Positions 7,565 to 15,357 of a stretch of DNA of 23,706 nucleotides are shown one piece after another (the first letter of the stretch is position 1; every line of letters starts with the position of its first letter). This DNA is from Desulfovibrionaceae bacterium UBA6814. Lineage in GTDB: Bacteria; Desulfobacterota; Desulfovibrionia; Desulfovibrionales; Desulfovibrionaceae. The notes below the pieces were generated by a model. The model had not been told where the DNA came from. It saw only the letters and a program-made list of their open reading frames with translations, and searched no databases. The position numbers and the translations under genes were made by a program. The stretch covers positions 1 to 23,706 of the forward strand of contig DKEU01000271.1 of assembly GCA_002452635.1 (NCBI GenBank), given 5' to 3'.

Positions 7565-7590
7565 ACCCGACCGTTCCGGGATGAAGAAAG

Positions 7591-7636
7591 TTTGATTTTC
7601 GATTATCTTGACAATCAAAATAAATCGGCCTAGACC
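7591..7636 (+). promoter_or_regulatory. Probable MarR-type operator and promoter of the transporter-marR operon
   Basis: An AT-rich block holds TTTGATT (7591-7597) and AATCAAA (7613-7619) as inverted arms. Inside it is a 16-base near-palindrome with half sites GATTATC (7601-7607) and GACAATC (7610-7616), the size usual for MarR-family sites. A -35 TTGACA (7608-7613), a 17-base spacer and a weak -10 TAGACC (7631-7636) overlap it, so binding would block the polymerase. The MarR gene two positions downstream is the obvious candidate regulator. Confidence 0.6.
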
Positions 7637-7662
7637 TCCGGAAACGACACCTGTTCCGGAGG
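7635..7662 (+). promoter_or_regulatory. Hairpin that sequesters the transporter ribosome binding site
   Basis: The arms CCTCCGGAA (7635-7643) and TTCCGGAGG (7654-7662) form a perfect nine-pair stem around a 10-base loop. The 3' arm contains the GGAGG ribosome binding site of the gene starting at 7667. In the mRNA this fold would hide the site and limit translation unless it is opened. The fold is seen in the sequence; a regulatory role is inference. Confidence 0.6.
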
Positions 7663-7666
7663 CTCC

Positions 7667-8419
7667 ATGCTCTCGTCCCTGTTCCTCGTCGCCCTGCAGA
7701 GTTCCTTTGTCCTGGGCCTGATCCACGGCGTCAATCCCTGCGGCCATTCCTGGCTGGTCATCGCGCCCTTCGTGGTGGGCGACCGCAACGGCCGGCGGGC
7801 CTTCGTGCTCACCGCCTCCTTCCTGGCCGGCACCGCCCTGGCCTGCCTCATCCTGGGGCTTTCCCTGGGCGCGGTGGGCCTGGCCATCCCGGCCGCGTTC
7901 CAGCGGGTGGCCGACCTGGCCGTGGCCGGGATCATCGTGCTGCTCGGCGCGGCCCTGCTCGTCAAGCCCGACGCCCTGCACCACCACGAGCACGACCACG
8001 ATCATGACCACGAGCACGACCACGAGCATGGGCACGACCATGGCCATGGGCACGATCACAGCCGCCATCCGGGGCACGGCGCGGCCGCGGGCAAGGGGGG
8101 CCTGGCCCGGGCCGTGGCCGCGTCCAGCCCGGCCGGGCTGTTCACCGTGGGGTTCGTGAACATGATCGTTCCCTGCCCCACGGCCGCGCTCATGTATTCC
8201 GCGGCCCTGCGGGTGGGCGAGCCGGTGCAGGGCATGTTCATCTTCGGGGCCTACGCCGTGGCCACGGCCCTGGCCGTGGGCGGGGTGGTGTTCGCCATCT
8301 GGAAGGTGAGCGGGCTGTTGCGCCGGCTGGAGCAGGAGTGGGTGGAGGACCTGGTGATGCGGCTGGCCGGGGCGCTCACCGCGGGCGTGGGCGTGTACAT
8401 GTTCGCCACCGCCTGGTAG
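7667..8419 (+). CDS. Histidine-rich membrane protein, metal efflux / TauE-UreH-like transporter
   Basis: This 250-residue protein has about six hydrophobic segments (roughly 8-35, 45-72, 82-99, 153-180, 190-212 and 228-248). The conserved HGVNPCGH (20-27) and GFVNMIVPCPTAA (162-174) sit at the starts of the two halves, as in the LysE/DsbD-like superfamily that includes NicO/RcnA, UreH and TauE-like proteins. The loop between halves (105-137) has 17 histidines alternating with Asp, Glu and Gly, the mark of nickel, cobalt or zinc handling. It probably exports a divalent metal at the inner membrane; the substrate is not certain. It is co-transcribed with the MarR gene 10 bases downstream, and its ribosome binding site lies in a hairpin. 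Confidence 0.75.
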   Translation: MLSSLFLVALQSSFVLGLIHGVNPCGHSWLVIAPFVVGDRNGRRAFVLTASFLAGTALACLILGLSLGAVGLAIPAAFQRVADLAVAGIIVLLGAALLVKPDALHHHEHDHDHDHEHDHEHGHDHGHGHDHSRHPGHGAAAGKGGLARAVAASSPAGLFTVGFVNMIVPCPTAALMYSAALRVGEPVQGMFIFGAYAVATALAVGGVVFAIWKVSGLLRRLEQEWVEDLVMRLAGALTAGVGVYMFATAW

Positions 8420-8429
8420 AGGAGGGCCC

Positions 8430-8849
8430 ATGCCCGATCCCACCGAAGACCTGGCCCTGGCCCTGGTGGAGCTCTACGAGCGGCTGTCCTCCTGGGAGCA
8501 CGCCGCGGTGCGGGGCACCGGCCTGACCCTGCCCCAGATGCACTGCCTGGAGATCCTGGGCGCGGCCGGCCCGCTGCGCATGAAGGAGCTGGCCGAGCGC
8601 CTGGGCGTGACCACCGGCACCCTCACCGCCCTGGCCGACCGCCTGGAGCAGGCCGGGTGCGTGGAGCGCTGCCCGGACCCGGACGACCGCCGCGCCGTGC
8701 AGTTGGGCCTCACGGATACCGGCCGGGAGCGTTTTGCCGAGCACCACGCCCTGCACCTCTCCCTGACCCGGGCCCTGGCCGAAGGCCTGTCGCCCGCGGA
8801 GGCCGCCGCCCTGGCCCAGGCCCTGCGGGACATGGCCGGCCGGATGTAG
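8430..8849 (+). CDS. MarR family transcriptional regulator
   Basis: This 139-residue winged-helix repressor has a family-typical helix-turn-helix (MKELAERLGVTTGTLTALADRLEQAG, about 51-76) followed by the wing (CPDPDDRRAVQLGLTDTGRE), with dimerisation helices at both ends. It follows the transporter by 10 bases with a GAGGAGGG ribosome binding site. The dyad at 7591-7619 is the likely target, so it probably represses its own operon. Its inducer could be the transporter's substrate or a related stress signal, but nothing in the sequence fixes it. There is no extra Cys/His cluster that would clearly mark a metal sensor. Confidence 0.9.
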   Translation: MPDPTEDLALALVELYERLSSWEHAAVRGTGLTLPQMHCLEILGAAGPLRMKELAERLGVTTGTLTALADRLEQAGCVERCPDPDDRRAVQLGLTDTGRERFAEHHALHLSLTRALAEGLSPAEAAALAQALRDMAGRM

Positions 8850-8868
8850 CTGCGGTTCTAGGCCGCAG
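8850..8868. terminator. Hairpin between convergent genes
   Basis: CTGCGG (8850-8855) pairs with CCGCAG (8863-8868). The hairpin starts right after the marR stop and overlaps the end of the opposing gene, whose stop is at 8858-8860. No T-tract follows in either direction, so it may only pause polymerase at the convergent junction. Confidence 0.4.
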
Positions 8869-11866
8869 TCCCGGCCAGGTCCGCGTGGGCCATTTCCTGG
8901 AGGTCCTCCAGGTAGCGGGGGTAGCGGTGCAGGTAGAAGGCCAGGGCCGGGCCGAAGTACTTGCCCACCAGGCCGTCCAGGAACATCTGGCTGATCTCCC
9001 GCTCCCGCTGCAGCACCAGCTGGGAGAGCAGGAAGGCGCGGCGCTCCTCCCGGGTGAGGCCGGCCAGGGCCTTTTTCAGGGCCTGCCGGGCGCGGGGCTG
9101 GTACATCCAGAAGTAGAGCAGGTCCAGGGCGTTGACGATGACCATGGACAACAGCTCCCGGCCCTCGCCGGACAGCTCCTGCACCAGGCGCTCCGGCGCG
9201 GCCAGGAGCTCGGCCACGTCCACGGTGGGCATGGCCAGCTCCATCCGGGCGTAGGTGTCGAACACCTGGCGCATCTTGACCCCGAAATCGTAGCCCCGCA
9301 GCCGCAGGTTCTGCCGCCGGTCGGCCAGGCCCTCGATGACCGCGGCCACGCAGTCCGACGCCAACTTGGAGATGATGGCCGCCCACTTCTGCAGGGCCAG
9401 GTCCGCGGCGTCCGGGGGCAGGCCCCCGGCCTCCAGCGCGCCCACGGCCGCGGCGTTGACCGCCAGGGCCAGGGGGATGGAGACCACGCTGCGCAGCAGG
9501 TTGCCGAAGGCCGCGGCCCGGGGCAGGCCGCGCAGCAGGTTGTGGGTCATGAGATACAGGCCGTTGACCACAGCCATGACCGAGTACAGGGCCAGGGGAT
9601 TGGTGTGGGTGGTGATGTCCAGGCCCTCGGCCAGGACCACGCTCTTCACCAGCCAGTCCAGGAGCGGCACCGAGAACCCGGTGTAGAACAGCGAATCCGC
9701 CAGCCGGTCCCAGCTCACGAAATCCCACCAGCGCAAAAGCGGCGAGCGCTTGAGCCCCCCGCCCCCCAGCACCGACTGGACCACGTTGCGCGCCCCGGTG
9801 ATGGCGAACCAGATGGGGGCCCCCAGCCAGGCCAGCACCCACCAGTCCTTGGTCAGGAAGAAGGTGGCGAAGGCCGGCGCGAACCCGGCCAGCACCTTGA
9901 GCACGTTCTTCAGGTGGGAGTTCAGGTAGCGCAGGGGCGGCAGGGTGGGCCGGGTTTCGGGCAGGGCCTCGCAGTCCAGGCGCAGGCCGTTGCCCCGGCT
10001 CTCGGTGAACCCGCCCAGCAGGCGCAGGTTCCCCCGGGTCTCCGGGCTCCAGTGGTAGTTGTCCACCGCCCATTCGTCCTTGTGGTGGCTGAAGAGCTCC
10101 AGCGGGCCGCGCCCTGGGCAGTATTCCCGCGGCAGGTAGCTGCGGCGGCGATGCACCGTGAGCCGCACCGGCACCGAGGCCGGGCCGCGCGCCACCGCGT
10201 CCAGCCGGCGCTGGGCCGAGTGGGGCAGGGTGTCGGCCACCACCAGGCCCATGCCCGGGGTCAGCCGGGAGGAGCCGGTGGAGTCGGTGCCCACCCGGGA
10301 GCGCAGGTTCGACTTGGCGTAGGCCGCGCGCAGGGCGGCCAGGTTGCGCAGCACCTGGTCCAGCTTCTCGATGCGTTCCGCCGCGTCGGGCCGCTCGGAC
10401 TGGGCCACGCCGTCGCGGATGTCCATGATGGCCCGCTTGAGCCGCACCGCGTTGCGCGAGTTGATGGCCTGCTGCAGGGCGATGATGCGCTCGTAGTCCT
10501 TGCAGCGGCCGTAGGCCCAGTCCTTGTAGTTGAAGATTTCCAGGTGGGTGATGAGCCCGCCGCAGTCGTGCGCCAGCTCCAGCACGTCCTCGGCCCGCAG
10601 GGAGGCCAGGCCCAGGGTGATGGTGTGGCCGGGGTGCAGCTCGGCCAGCCGGGCCAGCAGCACCGCGGGCGGCACGCGCATGAGCCCCGGGGTGCCGGGC
10701 TCCTCGCAGGGCACGGTGGGGTCCACCAGGCAGGGGTTGGCGTGGGGCCTCAGCCAGCGCTCGATGATGGCCTCGATGTCCAGGCCGTCCATGCGCTTCA
10801 CCAGCTCCTCGGCCGCGCGGCGTTCCTCGGCCGCGGCCGCGCAGGCCGAGTGCAGGTCCGCGGTGCGGGCGGCCATGAGCGGATAGAGCCGGTCGTGGAT
10901 GAGCTTGCCCAGATGGTGCAGGGAGGCCTGGCCCTCGCCCACCAGGGCCAGCAGCTCGGAGCGGGGCAGGGGAGGCAGGTTCAGGCCGAACTCCGCGTTC
11001 AGGTCCAGCCGGTGCCGCGTGTTGAACTGCTCCAGGGCGGCGAACACGTAGCGTTCCTGGTAGGCCGTGACCTCGCGGCCCTCGGCCATGAGCGCCGCGG
11101 TGTCGGGCTGCTCCAGGAAGTCCACGAACTCCCGGGCCTCGGTGAACCCGCGCAGGGTCCAGATGAAGCGCACCAGCCGGCCCCGGAAGGGCGAGCCGTA
11201 CTCGATGCCCACCCGCACCTTGATGCCCACGATGGCCGCGGCCTCCAGGAGCTCCTCGGACACCTCCGGGGGCACGTGGTTGTAGTAGACCACGGTCAGC
11301 CGCCGGATGCCCTTGATCCAGGCGTCCATGATGAGGTGGGTGGCGCTCTTGCGGCCCTTGGTGTTGGCGTCGTGCACGTGGTCGTCGAAGGCCAGCTGGT
11401 TCCACTCCTCGGGCATCTCCACCAGGTGGTACTTGGCCAACTGGGCGGCGATGACCCGGGGCTTGCCCGCGGCGGACATGCGGAAGTCGCGCGCCAGCTT
11501 GAGGCGCTGGGTGCCGTCGGTCTCCCGGGCCAGCTCCTTCATGATGGTGAGGAGCACCCGGGCGGTGTTCATGCGCAGGTGGGTATGGGCGCTGGCCAGG
11601 GTCTCCTCGTGCAGGGCGCGCAGGCAGGACAGGCGCTCCCCGGCCTTGCCGCGCTCCAGGGAGCGGAACAGGGCCATGACCGCGTAGGCGATGCGCAGGC
11701 CGCGGGAGGCGGCCATCTCCTTGATGCCGCGCGGGTGCATGGTGGGAGCGAGCAGGCGCTTGAAGCCCCGCCCCGAGTCCTCGGCCAGCACGTCGGCCAC
11801 GATGGACAGGAGCTGGTGGTCCCGGCGGTCGAAGAAAAAGCGGGCTAGGCGAGGCGCAAAGGGCAT
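8858..11866 (-). CDS. Large unrecognised protein with PHP-like phosphoesterase motifs and a membrane domain
   Basis: This protein has 1002 residues. After a helical N-terminus (1-155) come motifs that read like a PHP metallo-phosphoesterase. DDHVHDANTKG (161-171) resembles the first PHP motif (DxHxHT..SDG), YYNH (194-197) sits where TDH is usual, VGIE (219-222) where G.E is usual, ITHLEIFN (439-446) carries a later His, and GTDST (526-530) sits where GSDAH is usual. The spacing is longer than in small PHP proteins. From ~650 to 815 there are about five hydrophobic segments, so the C-terminal third is probably anchored in the inner membrane, followed by a helical tail. I cannot name the family. 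The frame is intact with typical codon use. It is transcribed toward marR, alone or behind the cysteine desulfurase. Confidence 0.85.
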   Translation of the reverse strand: MPFAPRLARFFFDRRDHQLLSIVADVLAEDSGRGFKRLLAPTMHPRGIKEMAASRGLRIAYAVMALFRSLERGKAGERLSCLRALHEETLASAHTHLRMNTARVLLTIMKELARETDGTQRLKLARDFRMSAAGKPRVIAAQLAKYHLVEMPEEWNQLAFDDHVHDANTKGRKSATHLIMDAWIKGIRRLTVVYYNHVPPEVSEELLEAAAIVGIKVRVGIEYGSPFRGRLVRFIWTLRGFTEAREFVDFLEQPDTAALMAEGREVTAYQERYVFAALEQFNTRHRLDLNAEFGLNLPPLPRSELLALVGEGQASLHHLGKLIHDRLYPLMAARTADLHSACAAAAEERRAAEELVKRMDGLDIEAIIERWLRPHANPCLVDPTVPCEEPGTPGLMRVPPAVLLARLAELHPGHTITLGLASLRAEDVLELAHDCGGLITHLEIFNYKDWAYGRCKDYERIIALQQAINSRNAVRLKRAIMDIRDGVAQSERPDAAERIEKLDQVLRNLAALRAAYAKSNLRSRVGTDSTGSSRLTPGMGLVVADTLPHSAQRRLDAVARGPASVPVRLTVHRRRSYLPREYCPGRGPLELFSHHKDEWAVDNYHWSPETRGNLRLLGGFTESRGNGLRLDCEALPETRPTLPPLRYLNSHLKNVLKVLAGFAPAFATFFLTKDWWVLAWLGAPIWFAITGARNVVQSVLGGGGLKRSPLLRWWDFVSWDRLADSLFYTGFSVPLLDWLVKSVVLAEGLDITTHTNPLALYSVMAVVNGLYLMTHNLLRGLPRAAAFGNLLRSVVSIPLALAVNAAAVGALEAGGLPPDAADLALQKWAAIISKLASDCVAAVIEGLADRRQNLRLRGYDFGVKMRQVFDTYARMELAMPTVDVAELLAAPERLVQELSGEGRELLSMVIVNALDLLYFWMYQPRARQALKKALAGLTREERRAFLLSQLVLQREREISQMFLDGLVGKYFGPALAFYLHRYPRYLEDLQEMAHADLAGTAA

Positions 11867-11975
11867 GGCCTTATCCGGTCGCCGGCTGGGCCGGCTGCGT
11901 TACAATCTGGTGACGTGCCTATCGTCCCCCGCAACTCCCCGCAATGTCAAGCGCATTCCACAGGGGAAACCGCGG

Positions 11976-13109
11976 TCAGGGCAGGGTGGCCAGGACCTGC
12001 CCCAGGCGCTGCACCAGTTCGGCCCCGTCCTCTTCCGTGGTGGGGCGGCCCCAGGACAGGCGCACCGCGCCTCGGGCGTACTCCACCGGCACGCGCATGG
12101 CCGCCAGCACGTGGGACAGGGATTCGGTGTCCGCGTGGCAGGCCGCGCCGGCGCTGGCCCCCACGTCCAGCCCGGCCAGGCCCGAGAGGATGTCGCCCGC
12201 GCGCAGGCCCTGGAAGCAGACCATGGCGGTGTTGGGCAGGCGCGGCGCGCCCTCGCCGGCCACCAGGAACTCCCGGCCCAGGCCGCGCAGGCCCGCCAGG
12301 AGGGCCTCGCCCAGCCGGCGCTGCCGCGCCTCCTCCTGGGCGATGTCCGCCCGGGCCAGCTCCGCGGCCGCGCCCAGGCCCGCCAGGTAGGGCACGTTCT
12401 CGGTGCCCGGCCGCACCTTCTTCTCCTGGCCGCCGCCGAAGGCCAGGGCCCCCACCGGCGCGCCCTCCCGGATGTACAGCGCGCCCACGCCCTTGGGCGC
12501 GTACATCTTGTGCCCGGCCAGGGTGAGGTAGTCCACGCCCAGGGCGGGCGCGTCCACCGGGATCTTGCCGCAGGCCTGGGCCGCGTCGGTGTGCACCAGG
12601 ATGCCGCGGGACCTCGCCCGGGCCGCGATCTCGGCCACCGGGTTCAGCACCCCGGTCTCGTTGTTGGCCAGCATCACCGAGATGAGCCGGGTGCGCGGGG
12701 TGCAGGCCGCCAGCACCGCGTCCGGGTCCACCCGGCCGTCCCCGGCCACCGGCAGCACCGTGACCCCCACGCCCCGCTTGGCCAGGACCCGGGCCGGCTC
12801 CAGCACCGCGGGATGCTCGGTGGCCGAGACCACCAGTTGGGACCCGGGAAGCTGGGGCAGCAGGCCCAGGAGCACGATATTGTTGGACTCGGTGGCGCAA
12901 CCGGTGAAAACAATATTGCCCGGGGCGCAGTGCAACAGTCCGGCCACCCGGGCCCGGGCCTGGTCCAGTGCGGCCTTGGCCTCCAGGCCCCATTCGTGCC
13001 CGCTGCCGGGGTTGCCGAAGCGCTCGGTGAAAAAGGGAAGTATTTCCCGGGCCACTGCGGGAAGCACCGGAGTGGTGGCGTTGTAATCAAAATAGAGCCG
13101 GCGCATCAT
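11976..13109 (-). CDS. Cysteine desulfurase (NifS/IscS-like, PLP-dependent)
   Basis: The enzyme removes sulfur from L-cysteine as a protein-bound persulfide for Fe-S cluster, thio-cofactor or tRNA synthesis. The 377-residue product has the class V aminotransferase fold: FDYNATTPV at the N-terminus, GNPGSGHEWG, ATEHPAV (His99), DAAQACGK (Asp175), the PLP lysine in AGHKMYAPKG (Lys201) and the catalytic cysteine in GASAGAACHAD (Cys324). Two ATGs stand in tandem; GGAGG lies only one base before the first, so the second (13106) may be the real start. No scaffold gene (nifU/iscU) is adjacent, so it may serve a general role. It is divergent from the TPR gene at 13294, and its stop is 110 bases before the next minus-strand gene. 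Confidence 0.93.
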   Translation of the reverse strand: MMRRLYFDYNATTPVLPAVAREILPFFTERFGNPGSGHEWGLEAKAALDQARARVAGLLHCAPGNIVFTGCATESNNIVLLGLLPQLPGSQLVVSATEHPAVLEPARVLAKRGVGVTVLPVAGDGRVDPDAVLAACTPRTRLISVMLANNETGVLNPVAEIAARARSRGILVHTDAAQACGKIPVDAPALGVDYLTLAGHKMYAPKGVGALYIREGAPVGALAFGGGQEKKVRPGTENVPYLAGLGAAAELARADIAQEEARQRRLGEALLAGLRGLGREFLVAGEGAPRLPNTAMVCFQGLRAGDILSGLAGLDVGASAGAACHADTESLSHVLAAMRVPVEYARGAVRLSWGRPTTEEDGAELVQRLGQVLATLP

Positions 13110-13293
13110 GCCTCCGATATTTCGACATTCCAGGTGGTTACGCTACCTCGTTTGCGACGGAGAAAGATAGGTTAAGAAATTCGGGCGCAATGGGACTTGA
13201 GAGTTGAACAAACTGTAGCAATGTGGCAAAACATGAAGACTCATTGTACAGACAACCGCCGTCCGCAACCCGATGGCGACAGGGGATAACATC

Positions 13294-14121
13294 ATGTTCA
13301 ACACGCCCGCCAAGATGGTCCGCGAGAACATCGCCCGGGCCAGCCGTGACCTGCTCAAGGGGGACATGGCCAGGGCCGTGAGCTTTTGCTGCGACGCCCT
13401 GAAGATCATGATCGAGTCCACCATCTTCGGCAAGGAGAAGTTCGAGGTCGAGGTGCATTTGCAGGACTTTCTCAAGGAGTTCAACCAGCACTCCGACGTG
13501 AAGGCCTACTTCGCGGCCAAGGACATCCACACCACCCCCTACGTGCGCTTCGCCCGGGGCGAGGAGCGCAAGCTCCTGGCCGCCTTCGGCGCGGTGCTCT
13601 CGGACCTGCAGCAGGCCGAGGCGCAGACCGCCGAGGGCGCCAAGCAGCGCCAGGCCGACGACATCCGCGACAGCCTGGACCAGGGCCAGCAGCTTCTGGA
13701 CTCCAGGGAGATGCCCAAGGCCAAGGCCGTGCTCAAGCGCCTGGTGGAGAAGTACCCTGCCGAGGAGGGCCTCAAGACCGAGGTGGGCGGCCGGCTGCTC
13801 AAGGCCGGGCTGTACTTCGAGGCCGGCGAGATCCTGGAGCAGGCCATCTCCGAGAATCCCAAGGACAGCAAGGCCCTGGCCCTGGCCGTGCAGTCCTACA
13901 AGAGCGCCCGCGAGTTCACCAAGATGGAGATGCTCTACAAGTTCGCGCTCAAGACCTACGGCACCCATCCCAAGACCCTGCTGCACATGGCCGAGATGTA
14001 CATGGACTGGAACAAGTGGGACGACGCCTACAACTGCGCCAAGCAGGCCTATGACACGGACAACTCCCTGGACAAGGCCAAGGAGATCATGGACTCTACG
14101 GCCAAGCGCATCTTCGGTTAG
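13294..14121 (+). CDS. TPR-repeat protein of unknown function
   Basis: This predicted cytoplasmic protein has 275 residues and no signal peptide. The C-terminal half (from ~130) is a run of helical hairpins that fit tetratricopeptide repeats, e.g. SREMPKAKAVLKRLVEKYP, AGLYFEAGEILEQAISENP and TKMEMLYKFALKTYGTHP, ending with DWNKWDDAYNCAKQAY. The N-terminal half (MVRENIARASRDLLKGDMARAVSFCCDAL) is also helical. TPRs bind partner proteins; no partner is evident. I prefer the ATG at 13294, which has AGGGG eight bases upstream, over the ATG at 13273, which has none. It is divergent from the cysteine desulfurase across ~180 relatively AT-rich bases, and is followed at once by a long hairpin repeat that probably ends its transcript. 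Confidence 0.85.
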   Translation: MFNTPAKMVRENIARASRDLLKGDMARAVSFCCDALKIMIESTIFGKEKFEVEVHLQDFLKEFNQHSDVKAYFAAKDIHTTPYVRFARGEERKLLAAFGAVLSDLQQAEAQTAEGAKQRQADDIRDSLDQGQQLLDSREMPKAKAVLKRLVEKYPAEEGLKTEVGGRLLKAGLYFEAGEILEQAISENPKDSKALALAVQSYKSAREFTKMEMLYKFALKTYGTHPKTLLHMAEMYMDWNKWDDAYNCAKQAYDTDNSLDKAKEIMDSTAKRIFG

Positions 14122-14243
14122 CAGGGCGCTGAAAATTCCGCGATGGCTGCGTTGCTCAAAACCGCCAAACCCTCACATATGACCAATATGCTTCGGCCTT
14201 GGCGTTCTTTCGCGCCTTGCCCTCGCGGCTTTTGAGCGCCCTG
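14122..14243. repeat. Long palindromic repeat, copy A (about 122 bases)
   Basis: It begins one base after the TPR stop. The outer arms CAGGGCGCT (14122-14130) and AGCGCCCTG are perfect. Inside, CCGCGA pairs with TCGCGG, CGCCAA with TTGGCG and CATAT with ATATG, forming one long imperfect hairpin. The core matches copy B at 14824-14942 closely, while the outermost arms are unrelated in sequence yet complementary within each copy. It probably acts as a terminator for the TPR gene, as an RNA structure, or as a REP- or MITE-like element. Confidence 0.85.
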
Positions 14244-14268
14244 CCGAGCCCTTGGCCGGAGTTTTCCG

Positions 14269-14832
14269 ATGCATGAGACCAGCCTCGGCCAGACCATCCG
14301 CGACTACCTGACCGGCGAAGAGGTCGAGAACACCTCCTACGAGGACTTCCGCCAGGCCCTGGCCCGGCTCCTGGTGGAGGAGCTGGGCTATCCCCGCGAC
14401 CGCCTGCGGCCCAAGGTGGGGGTCGCCTTCCCCCTGGACGGGCAGGACTACTGCCGGGTGGCGGACCTGGTGGCCTATGCCGACGACGGCCGGCCCCTAC
14501 TGCTCATCCTGTTCGGCGCGGGCCAGCCCGGGTCCTTCGACCGGGAGCTCCTGGCCGCGGCCCGGCTGCTGCCCGGCGGCCCGGCCCCCCTGGCCGCGGC
14601 CACCAACACCGAGGACGCGGTGCTGCACGCCACGGCCGACGGCCGCCGCCTGGCCACGGGCATGGCCGCCATCCCCCGCTGGGAGCGCCTGGCCGAACTG
14701 GCCGCCGCCCATCCCGCCGCGCCCCTGCCCGCGGACCGGGTGGAGCGCGAGCGCCGCATCCTCTTCACCTACAGCGAGTTCCTGGCCACGGCCTGCTGCC
14801 ACACCTGCCGCCCCAAGCCGTCAGACCGTTGA
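14269..14832 (+). CDS. HsdR N-terminal-domain-like protein, apparently lacking nuclease residues
   Basis: This 187-residue stand-alone protein resembles the N-terminal domain of type I restriction subunit R (HSDR_N group, PD-(D/E)xK fold). The pattern RLRPKVGVAFPLDGQ then CRVADLVAYADDGRPLLLILFG has the Asp (66) and the beta-strand where the fold normally carries ExK. Here that strand reads LLILFGAG, so the Glu and Lys are missing and cleavage is unlikely. A GGAG sits eight bases before the ATG. There is no hsdM or hsdS nearby. The last three residues and the stop (SDR, TGA at 14830-14832) are encoded by the left arm of repeat copy B, so the C-terminus was probably reshaped when that element arrived. 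The present role is unknown. Confidence 0.75.
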   Translation: MHETSLGQTIRDYLTGEEVENTSYEDFRQALARLLVEELGYPRDRLRPKVGVAFPLDGQDYCRVADLVAYADDGRPLLLILFGAGQPGSFDRELLAAARLLPGGPAPLAAATNTEDAVLHATADGRRLATGMAAIPRWERLAELAAAHPAAPLPADRVERERRILFTYSEFLATACCHTCRPKPSDR

Positions 14833-14942
14833 AAAATCCGCGATGGCTGCGTTGCTGCGAAAACGCCAGACCCTCACGTATTAGCAATACGTTTCGGCCC
14901 TGACGTTTCCTTGCGCCTTGCCCTCGCGGTTTTTGAACGGTC
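14824..14942. repeat. Long palindromic repeat, copy B (about 119 bases)
   Basis: The outer arms are GACCGTT (14824-14830) and AACGGTC (14936-14942). The core shares long exact stretches with copy A, such as CGCGATGGCTGCGTTGCT and GCGCCTTGCCCTCGCGG. The innermost stem is ACGTATT with AATACGT. It overlaps the last nine bases of the HsdR_N-like gene. Relative to copy A, several paired positions change on both sides (A-T to G-C), keeping the hairpin. Confidence 0.85.
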
Positions 14943-15059
14943 CGACGGGCGCGCGACTACCCGGCAATGGCACCCCATGCCATTCTTGCCTCCCGCCCCC
15001 CTCTGGTCTACAACCCCGGGACCGCCCGGCGGGCGGCAGATGCGTTGCAAGGAGAGACG

Positions 15060-15305
15060 ATGGCCAAGACCTTTACCGCCCCCCTCACCCGCGACCCCGA
15101 GGCCCTGGTGGCCGAGGCCAGGAAGCAGGCCCAGGCCGCGGGCGCGCACTTCGAGGGCGACGCCGCCTCGGGCCGGTTCGCGGGCCAGGGCGTGGAAGGG
15201 ACCTACGCCGTGGCCGACGGCCAGGTGCGGGTCACCGTGACCAAGATGCCCATGCTGGCTCCCTGGGGGCTGGTGGAGAACCAACTGCGCAAGTTCTTCA
15301 GCTAG
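15060..15305 (+). CDS. Small conserved-looking protein of unknown function
   Basis: This 81-residue protein begins MAKTFTAPLTRDPEALVAEA and ends with APWGLVENQLRKFFS. It has a strong AAGGAG ribosome binding site ten bases upstream and GC-rich third positions like its neighbours, so it is very likely real. The layout (an N-terminal helix, then strands FAGQGVEGTYAVADGQVRVTVTKMP, then a C-terminal amphipathic helix) is reminiscent of the small polyhydroxyalkanoate-system (PHA_gran_rgn-like) proteins, but the match is by eye only. There is no signal peptide. It lies 52 bases before the M24 peptidase and could share its transcript. A 6-bp GC hairpin (15022-15036) and a 7-bp hairpin (14966-14984) lie in its leader. 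Confidence 0.75.
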   Translation: MAKTFTAPLTRDPEALVAEARKQAQAAGAHFEGDAASGRFAGQGVEGTYAVADGQVRVTVTKMPMLAPWGLVENQLRKFFS

Positions 15306-15357
15306 TTTCGTCTGGCTGGGGAGCGGACCGCGCACATCTTCGCGCTGAGGAGCAGTC

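Noticed and set aside
7980..8075. Tandem CAC/GAC-rich repeat that looks like a microsatellite or array
   Set aside because: It is the in-frame His-Asp-Glu-Gly loop of the transporter, not an independent repeat or CRISPR.
11867..11975. Possible promoter (TTGACA on the minus strand) for the 1002-residue gene
   Set aside because: A TTGACA is present but no acceptable -10 follows at 16-18 bases, so it was not listed as a feature.
13273..13293. Upstream ATG for the TPR protein
   Set aside because: No ribosome binding site precedes it, while the ATG at 13294 has one well placed.
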